Source of the DNA: JBFWIW01 sp050253535
GTDB lineage: Bacteria > Bacillota > Clostridia > Oscillospirales > Oscillospiraceae
Assembly: GCA_050253535.1 (NCBI GenBank)
Contig: JBFWIW010000005.1
Span: 3,515-67,514, forward strand
Length of the DNA stretch: 64,000 nucleotides
Direction of reading: 5' to 3'
In this document: positions 15,969 to 23,801 of the stretch, piece by piece
How positions within the stretch are numbered: the first letter of the stretch is position 1
How the letters are laid out: the number at the start of each line of letters is the position of its first letter
The notes under the pieces: model-generated
The model's input: the letters and a program-made list of their open reading frames with translations, nothing else
Told to the model about the DNA's origin: nothing
Databases searched by the model: none
Translations under genes and position numbers: made by a program

Positions 15969-16520
15969 ATGATGCCGGAGCTGTCGCTCAATATTTTGGA
16001 CCTCGCACAGAACTCCGTTACGGCGAAAGCTACACTCATTACTATAACGGTGTCGGCGAATACGGAAAAGGACACGCTCTACATAGCAATAAAAGACAAT
16101 GGCTGCGGGATGTCGGACGAGAAGGTGAAAAAAGTAACTGACCCGTTTTTCACCACGCGCACCACGCGCAAGGTCGGGCTTGGTATACCATTCTTTAAAA
16201 TGGCGGCGGAACTCACCGGCGGACATTTTAAAATAGAGAGCCAGCCCGGAGTCGGAACGACGACCAGCGCGGTTTTTGGGCTTAGTCATATTGACCGTAT
16301 GCCGCTCGGAGACATGCCCGGGACTATGACCGCGCTCATCGGACCGAACCCTGATATCGATTTTATACTTGATTACAGCGTCGATAACAGCGGTTTTATC
16401 ATGGATACGCGCGAATTTCGGGAGGTTTTGGGTGACGTGAAGCTCAGTGAACCAGAGGTATTGGAATATATTTCCAACTTTTTGAGGGAAAACATGGCCG
16501 AATGCGTAAAATTTCTGTGA
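15969..16520 (+). CDS. stand-alone histidine-kinase-type ATPase (GHKL fold)
   Basis: A 183-residue protein consisting of a HATPase_c domain: N-box LNILDLAQNSVTA (about 7-19), G1 box IKDNGCGMSDE, F box region VTDPFFTTRTTRK, G2 box VGLGIPFF. No dimerisation/phospho-acceptor domain and no sensor domain are present. It is the first gene of the transcript that includes hydC and hydB, and a second GHKL protein lies in the opposite arm. A role in signalling to the hydrogenase genes is inferred. Starts at one of two adjacent ATGs (15969/15972) behind GGGGGG. Confidence 0.8.
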   Translation: MMPELSLNILDLAQNSVTAKATLITITVSANTEKDTLYIAIKDNGCGMSDEKVKKVTDPFFTTRTTRKVGLGIPFFKMAAELTGGHFKIESQPGVGTTTSAVFGLSHIDRMPLGDMPGTMTALIGPNPDIDFILDYSVDNSGFIMDTREFREVLGDVKLSEPEVLEYISNFLRENMAECVKFL

Positions 16521-16541
16521 TTTTCTGTGTTTTATAAAAAT

Positions 16542-16580
16542 TTGTGAAATTCTTATCAAAATTAGTCTTTTAATTCACAA
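16542..16580. promoter_or_regulatory. Rex-like operator half-sites upstream of hydC
   Basis: TTGTGAAATTCTTATCAA (16542-16559) matches the Rex pattern TTGTGAA-N4-TTCACAA in the left arm fully and the right arm at 5 of 7 positions. A second TTCACAA lies at 16574-16580, between the -35 and -10 region of the hydC promoter. Rex senses the NADH/NAD ratio and commonly controls hydrogenase and fermentation genes in Clostridia; binding here is inference. Confidence 0.45.
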
Positions 16581-16587
16581 ATGAATG

Positions 16588-16596
16588 TGCTATAAT
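16588..16596 (+). promoter_or_regulatory. extended -10 promoter upstream of hydC
   Basis: TGCTATAAT gives an extended -10 element; no strong -35 is visible (TTTAAT at 16-nt spacing). The transcript would have a leader of about 70 nt with AAGGAGG before the GTG start of hydC. Confidence 0.55.
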
Positions 16597-16671
16597 CGTT
16601 CAGGATGGGCCCTAAAAAGGGCAACACCTAAACTTTAGTTTGCATATTCTCAGATTAAGGAGGTTTTTTTA

Positions 16672-17172
16672 GTGGCAAAACGTAAAACTGCCGTACCGTT
16701 TATGGGAACGGCAGAGCAGGAAAAGCAGCTCAGAGAAGTCATCGCGGCGCATAAGGATATGCAGGGCGCGCTGATGCCCGTACTGCAGCAGGCGCAGGAA
16801 ATCTACGGTTATCTGCCGATCGAAGTCCAGAAGATAATCGCGGAGGGGCTGGGACTACCGCTCGAGGACGTCTATGGCGTCGTTACTTTCTATGCTCAAT
16901 TTACACTTAATCCCAAGGGCAAGTACACCATCGCGGTATGCTTAGGAACAGCCTGTTATGTCAAGGGCTCGGCCTCGGTCATTGAGCGCATTGAGCGCAA
17001 GCTCGGCATTCAGGCCGGCGGTATCACGCCCGATGGCAAATTTTCCCTTGACGCTACCCGCTGCATCGGCGCCTGCGGTCTTGCCCCTGTCATGACCATA
17101 AACGGCGAAGTATACGGCCGCCTGGTTCCAGACGACGTGGACAGAATCCTCGAACAGTACATTAACGACTGA
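16672..17172 (+). CDS. hydC: NADH-linked hydrogenase subunit HydC (NuoE-like 2Fe-2S)
   Basis: A 166-residue thioredoxin-fold subunit that holds one 2Fe-2S cluster. The ligands are in place: C90 and C95 (CLGTAC) and C131 and C135 (CIGAC). In bifurcating hydrogenases and related NADH dehydrogenases it passes electrons next to the flavin subunit HydB. GTG start with AAGGAGG 9 bases upstream. Followed by the small 2Fe-2S protein and hydB, the standard order. Confidence 0.92.
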   Translation: MAKRKTAVPFMGTAEQEKQLREVIAAHKDMQGALMPVLQQAQEIYGYLPIEVQKIIAEGLGLPLEDVYGVVTFYAQFTLNPKGKYTIAVCLGTACYVKGSASVIERIERKLGIQAGGITPDGKFSLDATRCIGACGLAPVMTINGEVYGRLVPDDVDRILEQYIND

Positions 17173-17221
17173 TTATTCGCTCCTGTTTTACAGGTAAATA
17201 CTTATGGAGGTGTGTTTGCAA

Positions 17222-17590
17222 ATGAAATCTCTAGCCGAACTGGCTGAACTCAGAGAAAAAATGAAATCCAGCGTCAATCTGCGTCATGACTCCTCCGACG
17301 ATATCCGTGTAGTGGTCGGTATGGCCACGTGCGGTATTGCGGCTGGCGCTCGTCCCGTTTTGGCTGCTTTTGTCGAAGAAGTCAATAAGCGCCAACTTAA
17401 GAATGTCATGGTCACACAGACAGGCTGTATCGGTATATGCAAGCTTGAGCCGGTCGTCGAAGTTTACTTCCCCGGCGAAGAAAAAGTCACTTATGTCAAG
17501 ATGACCGCGGATAAAGTCGCCAAGATAGTATCAGAACACCTGGTCAATGGTCAGGCAGTTACTGAATACACCATCGGCGCGGCACAATAA
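17222..17590 (+). CDS. 2Fe-2S thioredoxin-like ferredoxin protein
   Basis: A 122-residue protein with a thioredoxin-like 2Fe-2S domain: a first cysteine in VVGMATCGIAAG and two in TQTGCIGICKLEP. A fourth ligand of the usual set is not obvious, as the first motif has only one cysteine, so the cluster may be incomplete or of another kind. Genes of this kind often lie between hydC and hydB. I use the ATG at 17222 rather than 17204, because GGAGGTG sits before it at normal spacing. It probably shuttles electrons or stabilises the complex. Confidence 0.8.
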   Translation: MKSLAELAELREKMKSSVNLRHDSSDDIRVVVGMATCGIAAGARPVLAAFVEEVNKRQLKNVMVTQTGCIGICKLEPVVEVYFPGEEKVTYVKMTADKVAKIVSEHLVNGQAVTEYTIGAAQ

Positions 17591-17606
17591 AGGAGGATTG
17601 GAACTT

Positions 17607-19400
17607 ATGGATATGGTCAGATCTCATATCCTGGTTTGCGGCGGTACAGGCTGTACCTCTTCGCATTCAGAGCAGATTATCGAAGCAATGGAGGCCGAAC
17701 TTAAGGTTCAGGGCCTCGATAAAGAAGTAAAAGTCGTCAAGACCGGTTGTTTCGGTCTATGCGCGCTCGGCCCCATTATGATAGTCTATCCTGAGGGTGC
17801 GTTTTACTCCCGCGTGAAGCCCGAGGATGCAAAGGAAATAGTTGACGAGCATATTTTGAAGGGCCGTATCGTCAAGCGCCTCCTGTTCCAGGAGACAATC
17901 AAAGATGACAACACCATTAAAAACCTCAATCATACAAAATTCTACGAGAAACAGAAGCGTATAGCGCTTCGCAACTGCGGTATCATAAATCCTGAAGTGA
18001 TCGAGGAATACATAGCTGTCGACGGTTATGAGGCTCTCGGCCGCGTTCTCACCAGCATGAAGCCGCAGGAAGTTATCGATACTGTCAAGGCCTCCGGTAT
18101 CCGCGGCCGCGGCGGCGCGGGATTCCCGACAGGCATGAAGTGGCAGTTCGCTTCCGCTCCCGCTCCGGTCAAGTACGTCTGCTGTAACGCCGACGAAGGC
18201 GACCCGGGCGCTTTCATGGACCGCAGCGTCCTTGAGGGCGACCCCCATGTTGTTCTTGAAGCCATGACAATAGCGGGTTACGCTATCGGCGCTCATCAGG
18301 GTTATATCTATGTCCGTGCCGAGTACCCGATCGCTATCCACCGCCTCCAGATCGCCATCAAGCAGGCACGCGAGTATGGCTTCCTCGGAAAAGATATCTT
18401 CGGCAGCGGTTTCGATTTTGACATAGAGCTCCGCCTCGGCTCCGGCGCATTTGTCTGCGGTGAAGAGACCGCGCTTATGACGAGCATAGAGGGCAACCGC
18501 GGCGAACCCAGGCCCCGTCCTCCGTTCCCGGCGATCAAAGGACTCTTCGGCGTGCCGACCATCCTTAATAACGTCGAGACTTATGCGAATATTCCGCGCA
18601 TCATAATGAACGGTGCGGAGTGGTTTGCTTCCATGGGTACCGAGAAATCCAAGGGTACCAAGGTGTTCTGCCTTGTTGGCAAGATTAATAATACCGGCCT
18701 CGTCGAGATCCCGATGGGCACGACGCTCCGCGAGATTATAGAAGAAATCGGCGGCGGCATCCCGAACGGCAAGAAATTTAAGGCTGCCCAGACCGGCGGA
18801 CCGTCCGGCGGCTGTATTCCCGCATCCCTCATCGACACGCCCATCGACTACGACAATCTCACCGCCATTGGCGCGATGATGGGTTCCGGCGGTCTCATCG
18901 TCATGGACGAAGATACCTGCATGGTTGATATCGCGAAGTTCTTCCTTACATTTACGGTTGATGAGTCCTGTGGTAAGTGCTCACCCTGCCGTATCGGTAC
19001 TACCCGTCTTCTCGAGATGCTTGAAAAGATCACAAAGGGCGAGGGTACGCTTGAGCTTCTCGACGAGATGGAAGCGCTCTGCTATCACCTCAAGGCCAAT
19101 TCCCTCTGTGCTCTTGGACAGACCGCTCCGAACCCGGTCCTCTCCACAATGAGATACTTCCGCGACGAGTACATTGCCCACATCGTCGACAAGAAGTGCC
19201 CGGCCGGCGTCTGCAAAGACCTTCTATCTTATGTCATTGATCCCGCTAAGTGCATAGGTTGCACCGCCTGCGCCAGAAAGTGCCCTGTCGGGGCTATCTC
19301 CGGCAAGGTCAAGGAAGCCCACAAGATAGACGCTTCCAAGTGCATAAAGTGCGGCGCCTGCCTCGACACCTGTAAATTCGGCGCTATAAGCAAGATATAA
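17607..19400 (+). CDS. hydB: NADH/ferredoxin-linked hydrogenase flavin subunit HydB (NuoF-like)
   Basis: A 597-residue subunit carrying FMN and several clusters. In order: N-terminal thioredoxin-like 2Fe-2S domain (CGGTGC near residues 11-16 and TGCFGLC near 52-56), FMN/NADH-binding NuoF core with GRGGAGFPTGMKW and ALMTSIEGNRGEPRPR, the 4Fe-4S motif CGKCSPCR near 455, and a C-terminal double 4Fe-4S ferredoxin domain (CIGCTACARKCP, CIKCGACLDTCK). It is the flavin-based site where NADH electrons meet ferredoxin electrons. The C-terminal ferredoxin domain is as in HydB of trimeric [FeFe] hydrogenases. AAGGAGG precedes the ATG. No hydA follows. Confidence 0.92.
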   Translation: MDMVRSHILVCGGTGCTSSHSEQIIEAMEAELKVQGLDKEVKVVKTGCFGLCALGPIMIVYPEGAFYSRVKPEDAKEIVDEHILKGRIVKRLLFQETIKDDNTIKNLNHTKFYEKQKRIALRNCGIINPEVIEEYIAVDGYEALGRVLTSMKPQEVIDTVKASGIRGRGGAGFPTGMKWQFASAPAPVKYVCCNADEGDPGAFMDRSVLEGDPHVVLEAMTIAGYAIGAHQGYIYVRAEYPIAIHRLQIAIKQAREYGFLGKDIFGSGFDFDIELRLGSGAFVCGEETALMTSIEGNRGEPRPRPPFPAIKGLFGVPTILNNVETYANIPRIIMNGAEWFASMGTEKSKGTKVFCLVGKINNTGLVEIPMGTTLREIIEEIGGGIPNGKKFKAAQTGGPSGGCIPASLIDTPIDYDNLTAIGAMMGSGGLIVMDEDTCMVDIAKFFLTFTVDESCGKCSPCRIGTTRLLEMLEKITKGEGTLELLDEMEALCYHLKANSLCALGQTAPNPVLSTMRYFRDEYIAHIVDKKCPAGVCKDLLSYVIDPAKCIGCTACARKCPVGAISGKVKEAHKIDASKCIKCGACLDTCKFGAISKI

Positions 19401-19427
19401 TCCACGCGCTTCGGTTTGACTTATAAT

Positions 19428-19474
19428 AAGAGCCATGGACGGCCGTTCTTTTTCGACTGTTCATGGCTCTTTTT
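19428..19474 (+). terminator. terminator after hydB
   Basis: An 18-position stem (19428-19445 with 19454-19471, wobble pairs and one mismatch) starting with AAGAGCCATG and ending CATGGCTCTT, loop of T-rich 8 nt, then TTTTATA. It ends the hydC-hydB transcript, confirming that no further subunit gene is in this operon. Confidence 0.75.
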
Positions 19475-19619
19475 ATATCCCAAACAGTGCCGGAAAGGCA
19501 AAAGCACACTTCATTGAAAGCAGGATGTATTCAGCCTGCGGCTCGGCTATCGCAGCGCGGACAAGCCGAAAGTCGGCTCGTTCGGCAGATGCTGAAGAAT
19601 AAACGGACTCTCGGCCTTA
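19475..19619. other. gene-free spacer with short inverted repeats
   Basis: Between the hydB terminator and the lrgA promoter no convincing reading frame exists. The stretch contains AGCCGA-AAG-TCGGCT and an outer TTCAGC/GCTGAA pair, so it may fold, but I recognise no known RNA family. Confidence 0.3.
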
Positions 19620-19648
19620 TTGACAAAATTATAATTCAAAGATAAAAT
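19620..19648 (+). promoter_or_regulatory. promoter of the lrgA/lrgB-like pair
   Basis: TTGACA (19620-19625), 17-nt AT-rich spacer, TAAAAT (19643-19648). A strong-looking sigma-A promoter 34 bases before the lrgA-like start codon. Confidence 0.75.
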
Positions 19649-19682
19649 TATCGGCACTACCAATTGTGGAAAGAGAGCCATT

Positions 19683-20039
19683 ATGATTTACATAGGACAA
19701 TTCGGCATTATCCTGCTGATTACCTTTGCCGGCGAGCTGTTAAACTATTTTATACCGCTGCCGATACCAGCCAGCATTTATGGCTTTATTATTATGCTGC
19801 TGGCGCTTAAATTCAGGATTGTAAAGCTTCGCCATATTCAGCATACAGCCGAATTTCTTATAGGAATTATAACGTTGATGTTCGTCCCCGCGGCAGTCGG
19901 TCTTATAGACGTCTGGGGCGTTCTCGAAAAAATACTGCTGCCGCTTGTTATAATAACGGTTATCACCACAGTTTTTGTTATGGTTGTTACGGGCAGAGTG
20001 ACACAGCTGCTTATACGCCTGGACAGAGGGAAAAAATGA
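19683..20039 (+). CDS. CidA/LrgA-family membrane protein
   Basis: A 118-residue protein with about four hydrophobic helices; the LNYFIPLPIPASIYGFIIMLL segment (family LPIPGSVIGM region) is typical. CidA/LrgA proteins are holin-like and modulate murein hydrolase activity or transport of small carboxylates in the membrane. The stop overlaps the start of the lrgB-like gene by 4 bases (ATGA), so the pair is translationally coupled. LrgA and CidA cannot be told apart here; no LytSR two-component genes are adjacent. Confidence 0.85.
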   Translation: MIYIGQFGIILLITFAGELLNYFIPLPIPASIYGFIIMLLALKFRIVKLRHIQHTAEFLIGIITLMFVPAAVGLIDVWGVLEKILLPLVIITVITTVFVMVVTGRVTQLLIRLDRGKK

Positions 20040-20728
20040 GAGATGTTATATGCAATTCAGCCATTTTTGGCGCGTTTATCAGTATAGCGGCTTTTGAAAT
20101 CGGCCTTTTGATTAAGCGAAAATTCAAGATTGCCATTTTAAATCCGTTGCTTATCGCTATTATAATTGTAATAATCCTGCTGCGTTCACTGAACATAAGC
20201 TATAATGCCTATAACAACGGCGCAAAGTATATCAGTTATTTACTCACGCCTGCAACCGTTTGTCTTGCCGTCCCTTTATATAAACAGCTTGAAATTCTGA
20301 AGAACGACTGGAAAGCGATTACTGTGGGTGTGCTGTCCGGCGTGCTGGCGAGTTTGGGCGGGGTTTTTGTTCTCAGCCGACTCTTCGGCTTTACGCATGA
20401 GCAGTATGTTACGCTGCTGCCGAAGTCGATAACGACCGCTATAGGCATAGGCGTTTCGAAAGAGCTCGGGGGGATAGAATCGGTCACCGTGGGGGCGATT
20501 CTTCTGTCGGGCATTTGCGGAAATATGTTTGCTGAAATAATCTGTAAGGTGTTTCGGATAAACGAACCGGTGGCAAAGGGCATAGCCATCGGAACAGCCT
20601 CACACGCCATAGGTACCGCCAAGGCCATGGAAATGGGAGAAGTTGAAGGGTCGATGAGCGGACTGGCCATTCCGGTGGCGGGCCTTGTCACCGTTATACT
20701 CGCATCTGTTTTCTCGGGCTTTATGTAA
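20036..20728 (+). CDS. LrgB/CidB-family membrane protein
   Basis: A 230-residue protein with six to seven hydrophobic helices; LLPKSITTAIGIGVSKELGG (about residues 125-144) and the GTASHAIGTAKAMEMG segment are the conserved LrgB signatures. Partner of the upstream LrgA-like protein; together they form a pair known for control of autolysis in Staphylococcus and pyruvate/glycolate-type transport in other bacteria. The actual substrate here is unknown. Confidence 0.88.
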   Translation: MRDVICNSAIFGAFISIAAFEIGLLIKRKFKIAILNPLLIAIIIVIILLRSLNISYNAYNNGAKYISYLLTPATVCLAVPLYKQLEILKNDWKAITVGVLSGVLASLGGVFVLSRLFGFTHEQYVTLLPKSITTAIGIGVSKELGGIESVTVGAILLSGICGNMFAEIICKVFRINEPVAKGIAIGTASHAIGTAKAMEMGEVEGSMSGLAIPVAGLVTVILASVFSGFM

Positions 20729-20748
20729 TGGCAGGGTATGCAAACTGA

Positions 20749-20772
20749 AATCGGGTTTTGGAAAATCCGATT
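20749..20772. other. hairpin downstream of lrgB-like gene
   Basis: AATCGGGTTTT and AAAATCCGATT form an 11-bp stem (one G-U) with almost no loop. Its 3' arm can alternatively pair with ATCGG just downstream (CCGAT-T-ATCGG). No T-run follows, so it may be a weak end signal or processing site. Confidence 0.4.
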
Positions 20773-20794
20773 ATCGGGAAACAGAAACCGTAAA

Positions 20795-20833
20795 AGATCC
20801 CGTAAACAGCAATCAATGCTGTTTACGGGATCT
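20795..20833 (-). terminator. terminator of the argG-argH operon
   Basis: A perfect 17-bp stem (20795-20811 with 20817-20833) around the loop ATCAA. On the minus strand it is followed by TTTTACGG, fitting an intrinsic terminator 36 bases after the argH stop. Confidence 0.75.
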
Positions 20834-20869
20834 CATTAACGGCGCTATTTAGATACTGGCGTAGAAAGT

Positions 20870-22249
20870 TTATTTGTGCTGTGTGATAAAACTTTTTATC
20901 GAGGCCATTTGCGCCTCGACCATGGTATAAGCCGGACCGCCCGGGACGCTGCGGAGATTTACACAGGTCTCAAGGTCGATGGCCTTATAAACGCCCTCGT
21001 CGAAAATGTCTGAAAATTCACGGTACTCGTCGAGCGTCAGCGTCTCCAGCGTTTTGTCGTGAGACAGACAGTAATTCACAAGCCGACCGGTGACCGTATA
21101 CGCATCGCGGAAGGGGAGGCCTTTTTTGACCATGTAGTCGGCGCAGTCGGTGGCGTTTATAAAGCCTTTAGCGGCGGCAGCGCGCATGTTATCGGACTTA
21201 AGTACCATTGTCCTGAGCATGGCTGAAAATACGGGGAGGCACGCCTTAACTGTATCGACGGAATCGAACACCTGCTCCTTATCCTCCTGCATGTCCTTGT
21301 TGTAGGCAAGAGGGAGCGCTTTCATCACGGTGAGAAGACCCATCAAACTGCCGTAGACCCGGCCTGTCTTTCCGCGTACGAGTTCCGGAATATCGGGATT
21401 TTTCTTCTGGGGCATTATAGACGATCCGGTGGAGTATGCATCGTCCAGCTCAATGAACCGGAATTCCCATGAACACCACATAATGATCTCCTCAGAGAAT
21501 CGTGAGAGGTGCATCATAAGTATTGACAGATCTGACATGAGTTCAATAGCATAGTCACGGTCGGATACGCCATCCAGGCTGTTCTCGGTTATGCGGGAGA
21601 AGCCGAGTTCCTTTGCGACCATGTACCTGTCAATGGGATAGGTCGTCGAGGTAAGGGCTCCTGAACCGAGCGGCAGCTCGTCCATGCGCTCCAGGCAGTC
21701 CTCTAGGCGGAGAACGTCGCGTCTTAACATATTGGCGTAGGCCATCATATAGTGCGAGAAAGTTGTGGGCTGCGCCCTCTGCAGGTGGGTATAGCCGGGC
21801 ATGATGGCGGAGGTGTTATTTTCTGCGACCTCCAAAACAGCTTCCATAAGGCCGATAACAAGACTTTTTATCTCTGATATCTGGTTTTTGAGATACATGC
21901 GGAAATCCAGCGCGACCTGATCGTTTCGGCTGCGCGCGGTGTGCAGCCGTTTGCCGGCGTCTCCTATGCGGCGCGTGAGTTCTGTCTCCACGCTCATATG
22001 GATATCCTCGGTATCAATCGAAAATTCCAGTTTTCCGGCCTCGATATCAGCCAATATGTCCCACAGGCAGGCTATTATCCTGTCCGCGTCGGCCTTTTCA
22101 ATTATACCGCAGGCGCCTAGCATATGTGCGTGTGCGACGCTCCCGGTAATATCCTCGCGATAGAGGCGCTGATCGAAGGTTATAGAGGCATTGAGTTCGT
22201 CGACGAGCCTGTCCGTATTTTTATTAAAACGTCCTGACCAAAGTTTCAT
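20870..22249 (-). CDS. argH: argininosuccinate lyase
   Basis: A 459-residue cytoplasmic enzyme that splits argininosuccinate into arginine and fumarate, the last step of arginine synthesis. The signature GSSIMPQKKNPD with the flexible catalytic loop is at about residues 276-287, and HTARSRNDQVALD near 103-115 is intact. Normal length for the family. It lies 139 bp downstream of argG on the same strand and ends at a strong terminator. Confidence 0.97.
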   Translation of the reverse strand: MKLWSGRFNKNTDRLVDELNASITFDQRLYREDITGSVAHAHMLGACGIIEKADADRIIACLWDILADIEAGKLEFSIDTEDIHMSVETELTRRIGDAGKRLHTARSRNDQVALDFRMYLKNQISEIKSLVIGLMEAVLEVAENNTSAIMPGYTHLQRAQPTTFSHYMMAYANMLRRDVLRLEDCLERMDELPLGSGALTSTTYPIDRYMVAKELGFSRITENSLDGVSDRDYAIELMSDLSILMMHLSRFSEEIIMWCSWEFRFIELDDAYSTGSSIMPQKKNPDIPELVRGKTGRVYGSLMGLLTVMKALPLAYNKDMQEDKEQVFDSVDTVKACLPVFSAMLRTMVLKSDNMRAAAAKGFINATDCADYMVKKGLPFRDAYTVTGRLVNYCLSHDKTLETLTLDEYREFSDIFDEGVYKAIDLETCVNLRSVPGGPAYTMVEAQMASIKSFITQHK

Positions 22250-22317
22250 AGGCTGTTCCTTTCCAGAAATATTTATCCTCCCGCTGTGAAAGCAGAGGTT
22301 TTTACTGATACGATAAT

Positions 22318-22372
22318 GCGGCTTCCGGGGACATGCGCCACGGAAGCCGCTCGAAAGAGCCGCCGAAGCGGC
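22318..22372 (-). other. two hairpins in the argG-argH spacer
   Basis: In the transcript, GCCGC-TTCG-GCGGC (UUCG tetraloop, 22359-22372) is followed by a 10-bp stem CGG.. arms GCGGCTTCCG/CGGAAGCCGC (22318-22350). Neither has a T-run. They probably stabilise or process the argG-argH message; partial termination is possible. Confidence 0.45.
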
Positions 22373-22388
22373 AATATTAGCTTGTAAA

Positions 22389-23609
22389 TCAGTTATTCGA
22401 GGAGCGCTGCGCGTCGAGAAGCGCCTTTACCTTTATTGGCAGGCCATAGAGGTTTATGAAGCCCTCCGAATCTTTCTGGTCGTAGTCGCTTTCTCCGAAA
22501 GAGGCGAGAGTTTCGCTGTAAAGGCTGTAATCACTCCATACGCCGGCGTTAATTATGTTACCCTTGTAGAGCTTGAGCCTTACCTTGCCGGTCACAGTTG
22601 TCTGCGTTGAGTCAACGAAGGCGGAAAGCGCCTCGCGGAGCGGGGTATACCACTGACCGTTGTAGACCAAGTCGGCAAACTTTATGGCGAGTTGCGCCTT
22701 CATATGGGCCGTCTCCTTGTCAAGGCAGATGGTCTCGAGCACCTCGTGGGCGTGATAGAGGATGGTGCCTCCCGGTGTCTCGTAGACACCGCGGCTCTTC
22801 ATGCCGACAAGTCTGTTCTCGACGACGTCGAGAAGCCCGATACCATTTGTACCGCCAATTTTGTTAAGCTTCAAAATAATATCAGTCGCATTCATTTCCA
22901 TACCGTCTATGGTGGTGGGAATGCCTTTTTTAAATTCGAGCTCTACATAGGTCGGTTTGTCGGGGGCGTTTTCGGGTGAGACTCCGAGCTCAAGAAATTC
23001 TTCATTGCTATACTGGGGTTCGTTGCCGGGGTCCTCAAGATCGAGGCCTTCGTGTGAGAGATGCCAGAGGTTTTTGTCCTTGGAATAGTTGGTCTCGCGT
23101 TTTATTTTGAGGGGGATGTTGTGAGCCTCTGCGTAGTCGATCTCGTCGTCACGGCTCTTGAGATCCCATTCGCGCCACGGGGCGATTATTGTCATTTGCG
23201 GAGCAAACGCCTTGATGGCGAGTTCAAAACGCACTTGGTCATTGCCCTTGCCGGTGCAGCCGTGGCAGATGGCGTCCGCGCCCTCCTTGAGAGCGATTTC
23301 TACGATGCGCTTTGCGATGACGGGGCGGGCGAAGGAGGTGCCGAGGAGGTACCCCTCGTATCTTGCGCCGGCCTTCATGGTCGGAATGATGTATTCGTCG
23401 ACAAATTCATCTGTAAGATCCTCAATATAAAGCTTGGAAGCGCCGGTCTTTAGGGCCTTTTCCTCCAACCCGTCGAGCTCGGTGCCTTGTCCGACGTTAC
23501 CGGAGACTGCGATAACCTCGCACCCGTAATTTTCCTTTAGCCAGGGAATGATTATTGAAGTATCAAGACCGCCGGAATAGGCGAGAACACACTTTTTTAC
23601 CTGTTTCAT
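22389..23609 (-). CDS. argG: argininosuccinate synthase
   Basis: A 406-residue ATP pyrophosphatase that joins citrulline and aspartate. The P-loop-like [11 protein letters not shown] is at residues 9-19; [13 protein letters not shown] and the [14 protein letters not shown] region are family marks. ATG with CGGAGG upstream. First gene of the argG-argH operon with its own promoter and ARG-box-like operator at 23644-23673. Genes for citrulline supply (argF, argJ, argB) are not in this window. Confidence 0.97.
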   Translation of the reverse strand: MKQVKKCVLAYSGGLDTSIIIPWLKENYGCEVIAVSGNVGQGTELDGLEEKALKTGASKLYIEDLTDEFVDEYIIPTMKAGARYEGYLLGTSFARPVIAKRIVEIALKEGADAICHGCTGKGNDQVRFELAIKAFAPQMTIIAPWREWDLKSRDDEIDYAEAHNIPLKIKRETNYSKDKNLWHLSHEGLDLEDPGNEPQYSNEEFLELGVSPENAPDKPTYVELEFKKGIPTTIDGMEMNATDIILKLNKIGGTNGIGLLDVVENRLVGMKSRGVYETPGGTILYHAHEVLETICLDKETAHMKAQLAIKFADLVYNGQWYTPLREALSAFVDSTQTTVTGKVRLKLYKGNIINAGVWSDYSLYSETLASFGESDYDQKDSEGFINLYGLPIKVKALLDAQRSSNN

Positions 23610-23643
23610 TTAATGACCTCCGAAATTTATTCTTATGGCTGAA

Positions 23644-23672
23644 AGTATAGCACCTTGTGAATTATTATGCAA
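23644..23672 (-). promoter_or_regulatory. argG promoter (extended -10)
   Basis: Minus strand: TTGCAT (23667-23672), 17-nt spacer ending TGC, TATACT (23644-23649). The TG one base before the -10 makes it an extended -10 promoter. Leader about 30 nt. Confidence 0.75.
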
Positions 23673-23673
23673 T
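23656..23673. promoter_or_regulatory. ARG-box-like operator on the argG promoter
   Basis: TGTGAATTATTATGCAAT agrees with the B. subtilis ArgR/AhrC box CATGAATAAAAATKCAAK at 13 of 18 positions by eye. It covers the -35 box and spacer, which fits arginine-dependent repression. ArgR itself is not in the window. Confidence 0.6.
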
Positions 23674-23740
23674 AGTTGTTGTGACATATTCTGCATGAAC
23701 TTTGCATTAATATCAATGAATCCTTAGTCATGTTGATAAT

Positions 23741-23782
23741 AATACGCATAATATTCATAAATAATTGAATATTATGCGTATT
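23741..23782. terminator. perfect 17-bp AT-rich inverted repeat between DUF6440 gene and argG
   Basis: AATACGCATAATATTCA (23741-23757) is exactly repeated in reverse at 23766-23782, with an 8-nt loop. It lies 20 bases after the DUF6440 stop and upstream of the argG promoter. It may end the minus-strand transcript, but no clear T-run follows, so it could also be a protein-binding site; each arm contains TGAAT as in ARG boxes. Confidence 0.45.
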
Positions 23783-23801
23783 GCTGATTGCGCGAAATGA
23801 A

